Assembly: GCA_041391725.1 (NCBI GenBank)
Contig: JAWKNL010000010.1
Location: 62,001-126,000, forward strand
Origin: JAGQVA01 sp041391725
Lineage (GTDB): Bacteria > Bacteroidota > Bacteroidia > J057
Reading direction: 5' to 3'
Length of the DNA stretch: 64,000 nucleotides
Shown here one piece after another: positions 11,495 through 20,682 of the stretch. The translations under genes were made by a program, and so were the position numbers. Under the pieces are notes generated by a model, which searched no databases, had not been told where the DNA came from, and was given only the letters and a program-made list of their open reading frames with translations. Positions within the stretch are counted from its first letter, which is position 1. Every line of letters starts with the position of its first letter.

Positions 11495-11533
11495 AGTTTA
11501 GGGTTAAGCGGCCTGAAATATAATATTTTTTCG

Positions 11534-11560
11534 ACAGGGAGGACAAAGAATCCTCCCTGT
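11534..11560. terminator. Hairpin between kinase and protease genes
   Basis: Perfect 10-bp inverted repeat ACAGGGAGGA / TCCTCCCTGT with a 7-base loop, downstream of the histidine kinase gene and upstream of the metalloprotease gene (both minus strand). The minus-strand tail after the stem is CGAAAAAATA rather than U-rich, so attenuation or RNA stabilisation is an alternative to termination. Confidence 0.5.
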
Positions 11561-11624
11561 TATTTATTTCAGGCAAAAGGAAAAACCCTAAAATAGTAAA
11601 ATACAAAGAAATAAGGTGAGCGAT

Positions 11625-13754
11625 TTATCCCATGCCGTTCTCCGGAATCACTTCATTTCTTCCGGGCAGAAGCACGTGGAAGGTAGATCCCAGGCCGGGT
11701 TCTGAGTCGAGCCATATCTTTCCTCCGTGGTTGAGCATGATTTTATGACATATTGCCAGCCCCAGCCCGCTACCGTCGTATTCTTCGCGGGTGTGGAGGC
11801 GTTTAAACAGACTGAAGATCTGATGCTGATACTGTGGTTCGATTCCGATTCCATTGTCAGTAACAGAGATCAGAAAATTGCCGTTATCAACCTGAGACTG
11901 AATCAAAACCCGGGGCGAAATACCGGGTTTTGAAAACTTGATAGCATTACTTATCAGGTTCTGGAAAAGCAGGGAAAGCTCTGCGCGGAATCCATAAATT
12001 TCAGGAAGAGTCTTCACTTCGATCACCGCATGGCTTTGGGCGATCTGATGGGCGAGGTTTTCTTTCACTGATTCCAGCACCTGGTTGAGGTTTACAGAGA
12101 CTTTTTGAGAATCCATCCGGCCGATTCGGGAGTATTCGAGCAGATCCTGGAGCAGCTCGTCCATCCTCACAGCACCGCTGGTGGCATAATTTATAAATTC
12201 ATGGGCTGAGCCATCGAGATTCCCTTTATACCGTTTTTCCAGCAGTTGCATATAGCTCCGGATAGTTCGCAGCGGCTCCCTCAGGTCATGTGAAGCTGCA
12301 TAGGCAAATTGCTCAAGTTCGTCATTGGTTTGTTTCAACTGGCGGTTTTGACTGTTGATGGCCCGGGCCTGTTGTTCGAGCAACTGATTTTTAGCCTCAA
12401 TTTCTTTGTTTTGGGATTCGAGTAACTGGTTTTGATTTTCAATTTCATTATTTCTTTCCAGTATTTCGCTTTTTTGCCTTTCCAGCAGTCGGTTGGCGCG
12501 TTGTTTGAGGCGGTACCGGCTAAAAAAACCAGCAAAAGCGACCAGTAGAAGGAGGCTGAACAAAATCAGCCCCAGTTTCTGAATTCGTCCGATTTCCTGC
12601 TCGGCTTCGAGTTTATAGATCTTTTTCTGTTGTTCTTCAAACTGGTAAAGAGATTGAATTTCAGCGAGTTGTTTCATGGATTTTTCATTGACCATCGAGT
12701 CTTTCAACTCGTTGTAGATGAGTTGGTGCATGAGCGCTGCATCATAGTCACGGGTTCGGGAATAGACCCTGGAGAGGTTTTTCCTGAGGTCAAGCACTGT
12801 ATTTTTAGCATCCATGAGGGAAGCAAGGTCGAGGCTTTTGAGATAGTATTCTTTGGCCTGGTCATAGTTGCCACGGGCTTCCAGTCTTTCACCCTGAAGT
12901 TTATAGAGGTAATGGAGCCAATATTTATCCTGAGACTGTTGGGCAATGGCAAGTGCCTCGTTGAAAAACCGGGCGGATTCGGCTTCGTCATTCATCCGGG
13001 CATATACTGAGGCAATGCTGGTAAGGGTAGAGATGACGGCAACCTCCTTTTTATCGTGTTTTTTTTCTTCGAGGGCGAGGAGATAATTGGCGAGGGCTTT
13101 GTCAAACTGGCCGGTTTCTTCGTAAACGGAGCCTTTATTGTTGTAAGACTGACCACGAATGGCGTGGCCGGGCAGGTCATCATCTTTATTTACCTCCAGC
13201 GCCTGATTGACGGCAGAAATGGCTGCGTCGTAATTTTTCAGTTCCACATTCAGCGCGCACATATTATTGAGGATAATGGCCATCTGGCGATAGTTGCCCA
13301 GGGCTTCCCATTCATTTTTTGCCTGAATAAAATGAGTCAGCGCAAGCTTATTGTCCCCTTTTTTAGAATAAATGACCCCGAGGCTATTGTTGAGGTGGGC
13401 AATAAGTTTAGCGTTTTGAGCCACTATAGCCATTTCCAGACCTCTTTCAAAACAATCAGAGGCGAGGATAAGGTTTCCTTTTGAATCGTGAATTCTTCCC
13501 AAAAAATCAAATGCCTGGGCACTTCGCTCTTCCAGTCCCAGTTTTTCGGCCAGCCGAAAGGCCTCATATCCGTAGTCGAGGGCCTTGTCCGGGTTCTGAG
13601 TCATGTAACCCTGCGTTAGTTTTAACACAATCGACAGATTCTCCTCCGTAACTGCATCGGTCTTCTGACGTGACAGACTGTCCAGAGATTCGGTAAAATC
13701 TTTAGAAAATACAAGAGTGGGGAGAAGCAGAATAAAGGTAATGGCGAAACGCAT
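11625..13754 (-). CDS. TPR-containing sensor histidine kinase
   Basis: Membrane sensor kinase of about 709 residues. Order: signal peptide (MRFAITFILLLPTLVFS; start at 13754 preferred over 13781 for this reason), periplasmic TPR repeats over about residues 60-370, one membrane helix (LGLILFSLLLLVAFAGFF, near 395), and a long Gln/Asn/Glu-rich coiled coil. The HisKA domain has the phospho-acceptor His in ASHDLREPLRTI. The HATPase domain has the N box (NLISNAIKF), G1 (DNGIGI) and G2 (GSGLGLAI). No receiver domain is fused and no response regulator lies adjacent, so it is an orphan here; the CheY-like protein at 35.5 kb is a possible but unproven partner. The signal is unknown; TPR sensors of this type are common in Bacteroidota. 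Confidence 0.93.
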   Translation of the reverse strand: MRFAITFILLLPTLVFSKDFTESLDSLSRQKTDAVTEENLSIVLKLTQGYMTQNPDKALDYGYEAFRLAEKLGLEERSAQAFDFLGRIHDSKGNLILASDCFERGLEMAIVAQNAKLIAHLNNSLGVIYSKKGDNKLALTHFIQAKNEWEALGNYRQMAIILNNMCALNVELKNYDAAISAVNQALEVNKDDDLPGHAIRGQSYNNKGSVYEETGQFDKALANYLLALEEKKHDKKEVAVISTLTSIASVYARMNDEAESARFFNEALAIAQQSQDKYWLHYLYKLQGERLEARGNYDQAKEYYLKSLDLASLMDAKNTVLDLRKNLSRVYSRTRDYDAALMHQLIYNELKDSMVNEKSMKQLAEIQSLYQFEEQQKKIYKLEAEQEIGRIQKLGLILFSLLLLVAFAGFFSRYRLKQRANRLLERQKSEILERNNEIENQNQLLESQNKEIEAKNQLLEQQARAINSQNRQLKQTNDELEQFAYAASHDLREPLRTIRSYMQLLEKRYKGNLDGSAHEFINYATSGAVRMDELLQDLLEYSRIGRMDSQKVSVNLNQVLESVKENLAHQIAQSHAVIEVKTLPEIYGFRAELSLLFQNLISNAIKFSKPGISPRVLIQSQVDNGNFLISVTDNGIGIEPQYQHQIFSLFKRLHTREEYDGSGLGLAICHKIMLNHGGKIWLDSEPGLGSTFHVLLPGRNEVIPENGMG

Positions 13755-14159
13755 GCTGGAATATAGTGGCTCAATATACAAAATAGTCCTCTTTTAGAAA
13801 AGGATTTGGCGCAAAAATATACGTTGTCGGAATAGAATGTAGCCCTGAAACCTGCTTTTTTCGGTACAGAACAAAAAAAAATTACGGGCAATCTACTATT
13901 AACATAAAAATACGTCAAATCGAATCAGATATAATTTTATCTAAAATCCCCCAACATAAAGTGAATATAAGGTGACACAAAAAAACACTTAAATTAATTC
14001 GCATATCGTGTATTTGACATAAAAAATACCTAGATTACATTAGGTTTTCTGAATATGAAAATAAATTAAACAGTTGATTAGCAAATGTTTAAATGGATAA
14101 TTTCAACGAGATATATTTCCTGCAATCGTACAAAATTTCCAAAAAAAATATATTCAAAA
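13755..14159. other. AT-rich divergent intergenic region
   Basis: About 400 bases between the kinase start and the promoter of the small T9SS gene, very AT-rich, with no hairpin, repeat or coding frame I can support. Promoters for the minus-strand kinase must lie here but I see no clear TAnnTTTG on that strand. Confidence 0.5.
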
Positions 14160-14191
14160 TTTGCATTTATTAATACTGCCCGTTATATTTG
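14160..14191 (+). promoter_or_regulatory. Consensus Bacteroidota promoter
   Basis: TTTG at 14160-14163 and TATATTTG at 14184-14191, separated by 20 bases, match the Bacteroidota vegetative promoter (TTTG, about 19 bases, TAnnTTTG). The ATG of the next gene is 46 bases downstream. This is the best promoter match in the window. Confidence 0.75.
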
Positions 14192-14237
14192 TATTGTTCA
14201 AATTTAATCAGCTAACGAAATTCCAAAATTAAAGGTT

Positions 14238-14672
14238 ATGAAAACTTCATCTATTCTCACCATCGCATTTTTCGCAGTTTGTTTTGTTACATTCATGCCG
14301 TCTCAATCCTTTGCACAAGCCGTTGAAGAAGGAGAATACATGTACACTCCTTATGATGATGTGGACGATATTTATGATGACAAAAAAACCGAAACCGGGA
14401 AATTGAAAAATTCGAACCTTCCGGTTCTCACAGCATCTCCCAACCCCAGCTACGGTGATATCCTCAAAATCTGGTATAGCAGACTCACCGGCAGCGCCAA
14501 AATCTATGTCTATGATGCTTCAGGAAAACTCTTCCACTCTCAAAGTGTAGGCTCCAACAGAGAAACACAGGGTGTTGTTGACTTCTCCGTTAGCAACCTC
14601 GCTGCCGGCCTCTACATTATCCAACTCACCGATGGAATCCACAATGTGATCCAAAAAGTCATCATCCGATAA
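14238..14672 (+). CDS. Small secreted protein with T9SS sorting domain
   Basis: 144-residue protein. A signal peptide (FFAVCFVTFMPSQSFAQ) is followed by a short acidic, Tyr/Asp-rich linker (YTPYDDVDDIYDDKK). A complete type A T9SS sorting domain takes up the rest: ASPNPSYGDILKIWY, IYVYDASGKLFHSQ, NLAAGLYIIQLTDG, VIQKVIIR. There is essentially no passenger domain, which is unusual, because sorting domains normally end much larger proteins. It has a strong consensus promoter and a 14-bp stem terminator, so it is a well-isolated and probably well-expressed monocistronic gene. Its function is unknown; it could be a small surface protein or a decoy/regulator of type IX secretion. Confidence 0.85.
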   Translation: MKTSSILTIAFFAVCFVTFMPSQSFAQAVEEGEYMYTPYDDVDDIYDDKKTETGKLKNSNLPVLTASPNPSYGDILKIWYSRLTGSAKIYVYDASGKLFHSQSVGSNRETQGVVDFSVSNLAAGLYIIQLTDGIHNVIQKVIIR

Positions 14673-14705
14673 TCGCTTCAAAGATTACTTTACACTTTTG
14701 TACCC

Positions 14706-14745
14706 AAAGGGGTGTTTCTCAAAAAGAAACACCCCTTTGCTTTTG
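14706..14745 (+). terminator. Strong intrinsic terminator
   Basis: Perfect 14-bp stem (14706-14719 with 14725-14738), 5-base loop, followed by GCTTTTG. It terminates the small T9SS gene. Confidence 0.9.
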
Positions 14746-14774
14746 AATTCCTTTCCGGCTTAACATACAAATTG

Positions 14775-14782
14775 TATCTTTG
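14775..14782 (+). promoter_or_regulatory. Candidate -7 element of valS
   Basis: TATCTTTG matches TAnnTTTG and lies 50 bases before the valS ATG. No good -33 TTTG is found at the right distance, so the call rests on the -7 element alone. The leader between it and valS shows no T-box. Confidence 0.45.
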
Positions 14783-14832
14783 CACCACTTTTTGCCGCAC
14801 CCCGTAATAGGGATTCTAAAGACTTTGTATCA

Positions 14833-17478
14833 ATGAACCTTTCTGCCAAGTACTCTCCCGGAGAAATCGAAGAAAAATGGTATGCCGCATGGATGGAGGC
14901 CCGGATTTTTAAATCCACTCCCGACCACCGCGAACCCTACACCATCGCTATCCCCCCACCCAACGTTACTGGTATCCTCCACATGGGCCACGTGCTCAAC
15001 AATACCATTCAGGACGTACTCATCAGACGTAAGAGAATGGAAGGGTATAACACCTGTTGGGTGCCCGGTACAGATCATGCCTCTATCGCAACTGAAGCGA
15101 AAGTCGTAAGACTGCTTGCAGATCAGGGAATCTCCAAAACGGATCTCTCCCGCGAAGAATTTCTTCGCCACGCTTTCGCATGGAAAGACAAGTACGGGGG
15201 CATTATTCTGCAACAACTCAAAAAACTCGGGGCAAGCTGCGACTGGGATCGCACTGCCTTTACCATGGATGAGGAGTACTCAGAATCTGTTATTCAGGTC
15301 TTTTGCGACCTCTTCGAAAAAGGTTATATCTATCGCGGTGTTCGTATGGTCAACTGGGACCCCTCCGCCCAAACGGCTGTTTCGGATGAAGAAGTTATTC
15401 ACCGCGATACCGCAGGCAAACTCTACCACGTCCGCTACCCGATAGAAGGGACTGACGACCAGTTTGTCACCATCGCTACTACCCGCCCCGAAACCATTCT
15501 CGGGGATACCGCCATTGCTATTCACCCCGAAGATGCACGCTATACCCATTTACACGGTAAACGCGCCATCGTACCGCTGGTAAACCGCCCCATCCCCATC
15601 ATTGCCGATGCTTATGTTGACCGCGAATTTGGTACAGGATGCCTCAAAATCACCCCGGCACATGATATCAATGACTACGAAATCGGTATCCGCCATAATC
15701 TCCCTGTGATTGATGCCCTCAACCCCGATGGAACCATTAGTGAAGCGGGCGAATTATATATCGGCAAAGACCGGTTCTGGGTGAGAAAACAAATTACCAA
15801 AGACCTCGAAGAAGCGGGTTTTCTGGTAAAAACCGAAGACTACCGCCATTCCGTTGGTTATTCTGAGCGAACAGATGCCGCCATCGAACCCCGCCTTTCC
15901 ATGCAGTGGTTCCTCAAAATGAAAGACATATCACAACCTGCCTACGAGGCGGTGATCAAGGGTGAAATCAACCTCATTCCTGATAAGTTTTTCAATACCT
16001 ACAAACACTGGATGGAAAATGTCAGGGACTGGTGCCTCTCCCGCCAACTCTGGTGGGGCCACCGCATCCCTGCTTTTTATATTCAGGGAAGCCAGACTTT
16101 TGTCGTGGCAGCAAGTGAAGCAGAAGCCCTGGAAAAAGCCCGGGCGAAAACCGGGAACGCCAGCCTTACCGCTGCCGACCTGTCGCAGGATTCCGACGTT
16201 CTCGACACCTGGGCGTCGAGCTGGTTGTGGCCGATTTCTATATTCCACGGACTTACCCGTCCCGGTAATCCTGACTTCAACTACTATTATCCTACCAATG
16301 ACCTCGTCACCGCACCGGAAATTCTCTTTTTCTGGGTCGCCCGGATGATCATCGCAGGGTATGAATACACCGGTAAAAAACCTTTTACCAATGTTTACCT
16401 TACCGGAATTGTTCGCGACGACAAAAGGAGGAAAATGAGCAAATCGCTCGGCAACTCCCCTGACCCACTGGATCTTATCGACCAATACGGCGCAGATGGT
16501 GTCCGTGTAGGAATGCTGCTGAGTTCTCCCGCTGGCAATGACCTGCTGTTTAAAGAGTCACTCGTAGAACAAGGTCGCAACTTTGCCAATAAAGTCTGGA
16601 ACGCCTACCGGCTGGTAAATGGCTGGGCTGCGTCCGCCGCCGCACCCAGTTCTCAGGAAACGATTGCCACCGCCTGGATGGAAGCAAGACTCAATGAAAC
16701 CGCCGCCGAAATTCGCGACCACTTCTCCAAATTTCGTATCTCCGACGCACTCATGAGTGTCTATAAACTGGTGTGGGACGACTTCTGCAACTGGTTTCTC
16801 GAAATGATAAAACCTGCTCAGGGCGAGCCGGTATCCGCAGCAACACTCTCCCAAACCATCAGCCTTTTTGAAAAATGCCTGCAACTGGTTCATCCTTTTA
16901 TGCCTTTTATCTCCGAAGAGATCTGGCAGGGACTGAAAGAAAGACAACCGGGTCAGTTTATCTCAACCGAAAACCTGTTTGCAGAAACTGAACCTGATGC
17001 AGAAATACTCAAAGACCTCGAACTTATCCGCAAAACCATTACCGATGTAAGGGCTTACTGGAACGACCAACGATCCAAACAATCGGGGGAAGAAGAGAAA
17101 CAGGATCTGGAATTGTTTATCAAATCCGACAATCAGGCGGTGTTTCAGCAGTATGCAGATATTTTGAAAAAGTTTCTCCGGACAGATACCATCGAATTTG
17201 TTCAGGAAAAACCCGAAAACGCGGGAACCCTCCAGATAGATACTACCGAAATTTATATTCCCCTGCCGAAACTTGACCTTGATGCTGAAAAAGCAAAAAT
17301 CCTCACTGATATCGACTATTTTGAAGGATTTCTACTCAAAGTCAACAAAAATCTGCAGAATGAACGTTTTGTTTCCAGCGCTCCGGCCAATGTCATAGAC
17401 AGGGAAAAACAAAAACAGGCTGATGCCGAGGCTAAGCTGAAAGTGTTGCGCGACAGACTCGCCGAAATCGGTGCCTGA
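14833..17478 (+). CDS. valS: Valyl-tRNA synthetase
   Basis: Class I aminoacyl-tRNA synthetase that charges tRNA-Val in the cytoplasm and hydrolyses mischarged Thr-tRNA. The 881 residues are typical. The HIGH motif appears as ILHMGH near residue 47 after PPPNVTG, and the KMSKS loop as RKMSKSLGNS near 533. The editing domain (CP1) occupies about 190-340 (TTRPETILGDTAIA). The anticodon-binding domain follows about 640-790 (HPFMPFISEEIW). The C-terminal valine-type coiled-coil arm is about 815-881. All expected elements are present in one frame. Confidence 0.98.
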   Translation: MNLSAKYSPGEIEEKWYAAWMEARIFKSTPDHREPYTIAIPPPNVTGILHMGHVLNNTIQDVLIRRKRMEGYNTCWVPGTDHASIATEAKVVRLLADQGISKTDLSREEFLRHAFAWKDKYGGIILQQLKKLGASCDWDRTAFTMDEEYSESVIQVFCDLFEKGYIYRGVRMVNWDPSAQTAVSDEEVIHRDTAGKLYHVRYPIEGTDDQFVTIATTRPETILGDTAIAIHPEDARYTHLHGKRAIVPLVNRPIPIIADAYVDREFGTGCLKITPAHDINDYEIGIRHNLPVIDALNPDGTISEAGELYIGKDRFWVRKQITKDLEEAGFLVKTEDYRHSVGYSERTDAAIEPRLSMQWFLKMKDISQPAYEAVIKGEINLIPDKFFNTYKHWMENVRDWCLSRQLWWGHRIPAFYIQGSQTFVVAASEAEALEKARAKTGNASLTAADLSQDSDVLDTWASSWLWPISIFHGLTRPGNPDFNYYYPTNDLVTAPEILFFWVARMIIAGYEYTGKKPFTNVYLTGIVRDDKRRKMSKSLGNSPDPLDLIDQYGADGVRVGMLLSSPAGNDLLFKESLVEQGRNFANKVWNAYRLVNGWAASAAAPSSQETIATAWMEARLNETAAEIRDHFSKFRISDALMSVYKLVWDDFCNWFLEMIKPAQGEPVSAATLSQTISLFEKCLQLVHPFMPFISEEIWQGLKERQPGQFISTENLFAETEPDAEILKDLELIRKTITDVRAYWNDQRSKQSGEEEKQDLELFIKSDNQAVFQQYADILKKFLRTDTIEFVQEKPENAGTLQIDTTEIYIPLPKLDLDAEKAKILTDIDYFEGFLLKVNKNLQNERFVSSAPANVIDREKQKQADAEAKLKVLRDRLAEIGA

Positions 17479-17541
17479 GGAATCCTGTGTAAAACAATTC
17501 CATCATTATGGGGTTAACTTTTGGTAAGCAATCTTATCAAA

Positions 17542-18846
17542 ATGTCAACTCCTTTTATTGTTTTCTGGTTCAGACGCGACCTCAGGCTCGACGACAATAC
17601 CGGCCTCTGGCACGCCCTGAGGCAGGGGCTTCCCGTAATTCCGGTTTTTATCTTTGACAGGGAAATTCTCGATCAACTGCCTCCCAATGATGCCCGGATA
17701 GACTTTATCCACCGCCAGATTACGCATTTGCAGGAAAAACTCATTTCCCTGGGCAGCAGCCTGCTGGTTGTTCATGGGTCTCCACTATCTGTCTGGGCAA
17801 CCTGGGCCTCCGAACTACACCTGAAAGCAGTTTACACCAACCATGACTACGAACCGTATGCACAGGACAGAGACAAACAAATCGCTTCCCTGCTCGCATC
17901 TCGCGGGATTTCGTTCCATACCTATAAAGACCAGGTGATATTTGAAAAACAAGAGGTTCTGTCGCAGAATGGAACTCCTTATACAGTTTTTACACCCTAT
18001 TCCCGCAAGTGGAAAGAAGGTTTAAACCCCGACTCCCTGCTTTTGCATGATACGGCTTCAGGTTTTCAACATTTCTGGAAAAGTTCTCCCCATCCGGTTC
18101 CTTCTCTGGGCGAAATGAATTTTCGGCCCTCAACTATCCCTTTTCCCCAATCGACTCCAGACTTATCCGTAATCCGGGAATACGATAAAACCCGCGACTT
18201 TCCCGCAATCAGAGGTACTTCGCGCCTGGGAATCCACCTGCGGTTTGGCACGATCAGCATACGCTCGCTGGTTTACACTGCCTGGAAATACAACCCCACC
18301 TATCTGAATGAACTTATCTGGCGGGAGTTTTACATGCAAATCCTGTGGAATTTTCCCCACGTGGCCGAAGGGCCGTTTAAGCGTGCTTATGAGGCCATAC
18401 CGTGGCGCGACGATCCGGAGGCGCTCGAAAGATGGAAGATGGGCACAACCGGTTACCCATTGGTTGACGCAGGCATGCGTGAGTTGAATGCCACGGGTTA
18501 TATGCACAACCGCGTGAGAATGGTAACCGCAAGTTTTCTGAGCAAACATCTCCTGATCAACTGGCAGCATGGGGAGGCGTATTTTGCCGAAAAACTCCTT
18601 GATTTTGAACTGGCATCCAACAATGGCGGATGGCAGTGGGCTGCCGGTTGTGGCACGGATGCCGCGCCGTATTTCCGCATTTTTAATCCGGAGGCACAGA
18701 TGAAAAAATTTGACCCGCAGGGGAAATACGTCAGAAAATGGGTACCCGAATTTGGTACGCCCTCCTACCCCAGACCGATTGTGGAACATACATACGCCAG
18801 GCAGCGATGCCTGGATGCGTATAAGCATGCACTGACCGACAACTGA
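17542..18846 (+). CDS. phrB: Deoxyribodipyrimidine photolyase (class I)
   Basis: Light-driven repair of cyclobutane pyrimidine dimers by a flavoprotein of the cryptochrome/photolyase family, about 434 residues. The N-terminal antenna domain starts FWFRRDLRLDDN. The C-terminal FAD-binding helical domain carries the hallmark segments NELIWREFYMQ, GYPLVDAGMRELNATGYMHNR and NNGGWQWAAGCGTDAAPYFR, ending in the FDPQGKYVRKWVPE family signature. The ATG at 17542 is preferred to an in-frame TTG at 17521. It follows valS by 63 bases in the same direction and may be read through from it. A cryptochrome role cannot be excluded, but the NNGGWQW region is typical of CPD photolyases. Confidence 0.95.
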   Translation: MSTPFIVFWFRRDLRLDDNTGLWHALRQGLPVIPVFIFDREILDQLPPNDARIDFIHRQITHLQEKLISLGSSLLVVHGSPLSVWATWASELHLKAVYTNHDYEPYAQDRDKQIASLLASRGISFHTYKDQVIFEKQEVLSQNGTPYTVFTPYSRKWKEGLNPDSLLLHDTASGFQHFWKSSPHPVPSLGEMNFRPSTIPFPQSTPDLSVIREYDKTRDFPAIRGTSRLGIHLRFGTISIRSLVYTAWKYNPTYLNELIWREFYMQILWNFPHVAEGPFKRAYEAIPWRDDPEALERWKMGTTGYPLVDAGMRELNATGYMHNRVRMVTASFLSKHLLINWQHGEAYFAEKLLDFELASNNGGWQWAAGCGTDAAPYFRIFNPEAQMKKFDPQGKYVRKWVPEFGTPSYPRPIVEHTYARQRCLDAYKHALTDN

Positions 18847-18979
18847 TGGTACGGGTGAATCGACCATTTCCCTCCAAAAAAGAACCAAAAATCATCTGTT
18901 TTATACATCCGGATCATTCACCTCCGGAGATTTATTATTTTTGAGGCCGATAAACCGAAAGTATATTCAAATTTAAATA

Positions 18980-19942
18980 ATGGACGTATTTTTTTTCGAA
19001 GCCTTTGAAGAAGAGGAAGAAGCCTTGCGACACTACCTTCCCGCTTCCGTCAATGCCGGTTTTACCTGGAAAACCATTCAGGAATATGGCGCAGAGACAC
19101 CCCCCGCACCCATGATTTCCATTCGCACACAGTCGGCCATTCCCACTTCGTGGGCAGGTCAGCTTTCGTCAATCCTCTCCCGGAGCACAGGTTATGATCA
19201 CCTGCACGCCTACCAGGAAGCAACGGACACCAACCTCCCCTGCGGTTTTCTTCCGCTATACTGCCACCGGGCTGTGGCCGAACACGCGCTGATGCTTATG
19301 CTGGCGCTGTACCGCAAATTGCCCCAGCAGACCGAACAGTTTAAAACCTTTCACCGCGACGGCATCACAGGCAGGGAAATTGAAGCAAAAACCCTGCTGG
19401 TAGTCGGTGTGGGAAATATCGGCGGACAAGTAGTCAATATCGGCCACGGCATGGGAATGAACGTGTTGTGTGTGGATCTGGAAGAAAAATATCCCGGAGA
19501 AACCTATGTAGCGGTGGAAGAAGGACTACCTCAGGCAGATATCATCGTATGTGCCATGAACCTCACCAAAGTCAACAGAGGTTATTTTACCTACGATCTT
19601 CTTAAAAAGGCAAAACCCGGGGCGTTGTTTGTCAATATCTCCCGGGGCGAACTTTCTCCCGCCACGAATCTGCTGCGGCTGCTCAATGAAGGACATCTCA
19701 GCGGTGTGGGAATCGATGTTTACGATCAGGAAAAATACCTCGCCATTGCGCTGAGAAGCGGAGGCACCAGCGACGATCCGGAGGTGGCAGCCATCCTCGA
19801 AATGGCAAAAAGACCCAACGTCATCTGCACGCCCCACAACGCATTCAACTCCGAAGAAGGCGTGGACAGAAAGTCTAGCCAGAGCGTGGAGCAGATTGTG
19901 CATTTTCTGGACAAGGGCGCGTTTATCTGGTCAGCTCCCTAA
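18980..19942 (+). CDS. D-isomer specific 2-hydroxyacid dehydrogenase
   Basis: NAD(P)-dependent 2-hydroxyacid dehydrogenase, 320 residues. The Rossmann motif is VVGVGNIGGQVVNIGHGMG near residues 137-155. The substrate-binding Arg lies in NISRGEL near 220 and the catalytic His in TPHNAF near 287, with an acidic residue between them (GIDVYDQE). The substrate (lactate, phosphoglycerate, hydroxyisocaproate and others) cannot be told from sequence. The N-terminal substrate domain is less conserved than in SerA or LdhA, and there is no ACT domain, so SerA is unlikely. It is monocistronic, with a hairpin terminator shared with the convergent phosphonatase-like gene. Confidence 0.88.
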   Translation: MDVFFFEAFEEEEEALRHYLPASVNAGFTWKTIQEYGAETPPAPMISIRTQSAIPTSWAGQLSSILSRSTGYDHLHAYQEATDTNLPCGFLPLYCHRAVAEHALMLMLALYRKLPQQTEQFKTFHRDGITGREIEAKTLLVVGVGNIGGQVVNIGHGMGMNVLCVDLEEKYPGETYVAVEEGLPQADIIVCAMNLTKVNRGYFTYDLLKKAKPGALFVNISRGELSPATNLLRLLNEGHLSGVGIDVYDQEKYLAIALRSGGTSDDPEVAAILEMAKRPNVICTPHNAFNSEEGVDRKSSQSVEQIVHFLDKGAFIWSAP

Positions 19943-19960
19943 GCTAAAACAGAAATTATC

Positions 19961-20008
19961 AAACACCCGAAAATACGGAAAATCAGCTACCGTAATGTTC
20001 GGGTGTTT
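19961..20008. terminator. Bidirectional hairpin terminator
   Basis: An 11-bp perfect outer stem (AAACACCCGAA at 19961-19971 with TTCGGGTGTTT at 19998-20008) encloses a 5-bp inner stem (TACGG/CCGTA). It lies between the convergent hydroxyacid dehydrogenase and phosphonatase-like genes. Confidence 0.85.
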
Positions 20009-20016
20009 GAGGTTTT

Positions 20017-20682
20017 TCAGACCAAATCCAGCAATTCTGATAAGTGATGGATCACCTTATCGGGGCTGGCAGAAAGGAGTTGTGCCTCGGTATGGGCACC
20101 GGTTGTTATGCCGATATTCAGTCCGCATCCGGCGCTCTGACCTTCTTCAATGTCCACAATAGAATCTCCCACTTTGGCAATATTGGCCGCGCTTTCAATT
20201 CCGAAACGATCCCTGGCAAGGAAAATCATATCCGGCGCTGGGCGGCTGTTTTCCACCTGACTGGCAGTGATAAGTCCGTCGATCTGTTGTCCTTCTTTCC
20301 AGTCAAGTTTATTAAGCAGGGAAAGGGCCGTTTCCTGATTGTAACCTGTGTTGAGAATTACCCTGATACCACGCTGCTTCAGCGCGGCAAAAACAGATTC
20401 AGCTCCATCCTGAGGAGTTACGTGGAGATCTGCATAGGTCTTTTTCAGCATGACGATAAAATCTTCGTAAATCGCCTGCGATTCGGCCTCGTTTTCAATA
20501 CCAGCGGAAGCGAGAATATCGCGGACAGCCTGAAGTTTTTCTTTCCCCGCCCCTTCTCTGAGCACGGTTTCGAGAGTAAAATTATTTCCCCTGCCATTTA
20601 CGGCGGCATTCAGGGTTTTATACACTACATTGTCCTCATTGACCGTTGTTCCGGCCATGTCAAATACAACCATCTGGATCAT
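20017..20682 (-). CDS. Phosphonatase-like HAD hydrolase (PhnX-like)
   Basis: 221-residue haloacid dehalogenase-superfamily hydrolase of the PhnX-like clade (TIGR03351). Motif I is VFDMAGTTV: nucleophile Asp8 followed two residues later by Ala, as in phosphonoacetaldehyde hydrolase, instead of the usual second Asp. The cap domain occupies about 20-85, motif II is NTGYNQETA, and the acidic motif is KVGDSIVDIEEGQSAGC. The likely reaction is P-C bond hydrolysis of phosphonoacetaldehyde or a close analogue. Its start overlaps the stop of the upstream FAD oxidoreductase by four bases, giving a tight two-gene operon. This pairing is the known synteny of TIGR03351 with TIGR03364, which supports the assignment. 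Whether Lys47 or Lys49 supplies the Schiff-base lysine is not certain. Confidence 0.85.
   Translation of the reverse strand: MIQMVVFDMAGTTVNEDNVVYKTLNAAVNGRGNNFTLETVLREGAGKEKLQAVRDILASAGIENEAESQAIYEDFIVMLKKTYADLHVTPQDGAESVFAALKQRGIRVILNTGYNQETALSLLNKLDWKEGQQIDGLITASQVENSRPAPDMIFLARDRFGIESAANIAKVGDSIVDIEEGQSAGCGLNIGITTGAHTEAQLLSASPDKVIHHLSELLDLV

Noticed and set aside
13755..14237. tRNA or small RNA gene in the AT-rich gap
   Set aside because: No cloverleaf, CCA end or stable G/C stem could be found by eye; only a promoter is supported.
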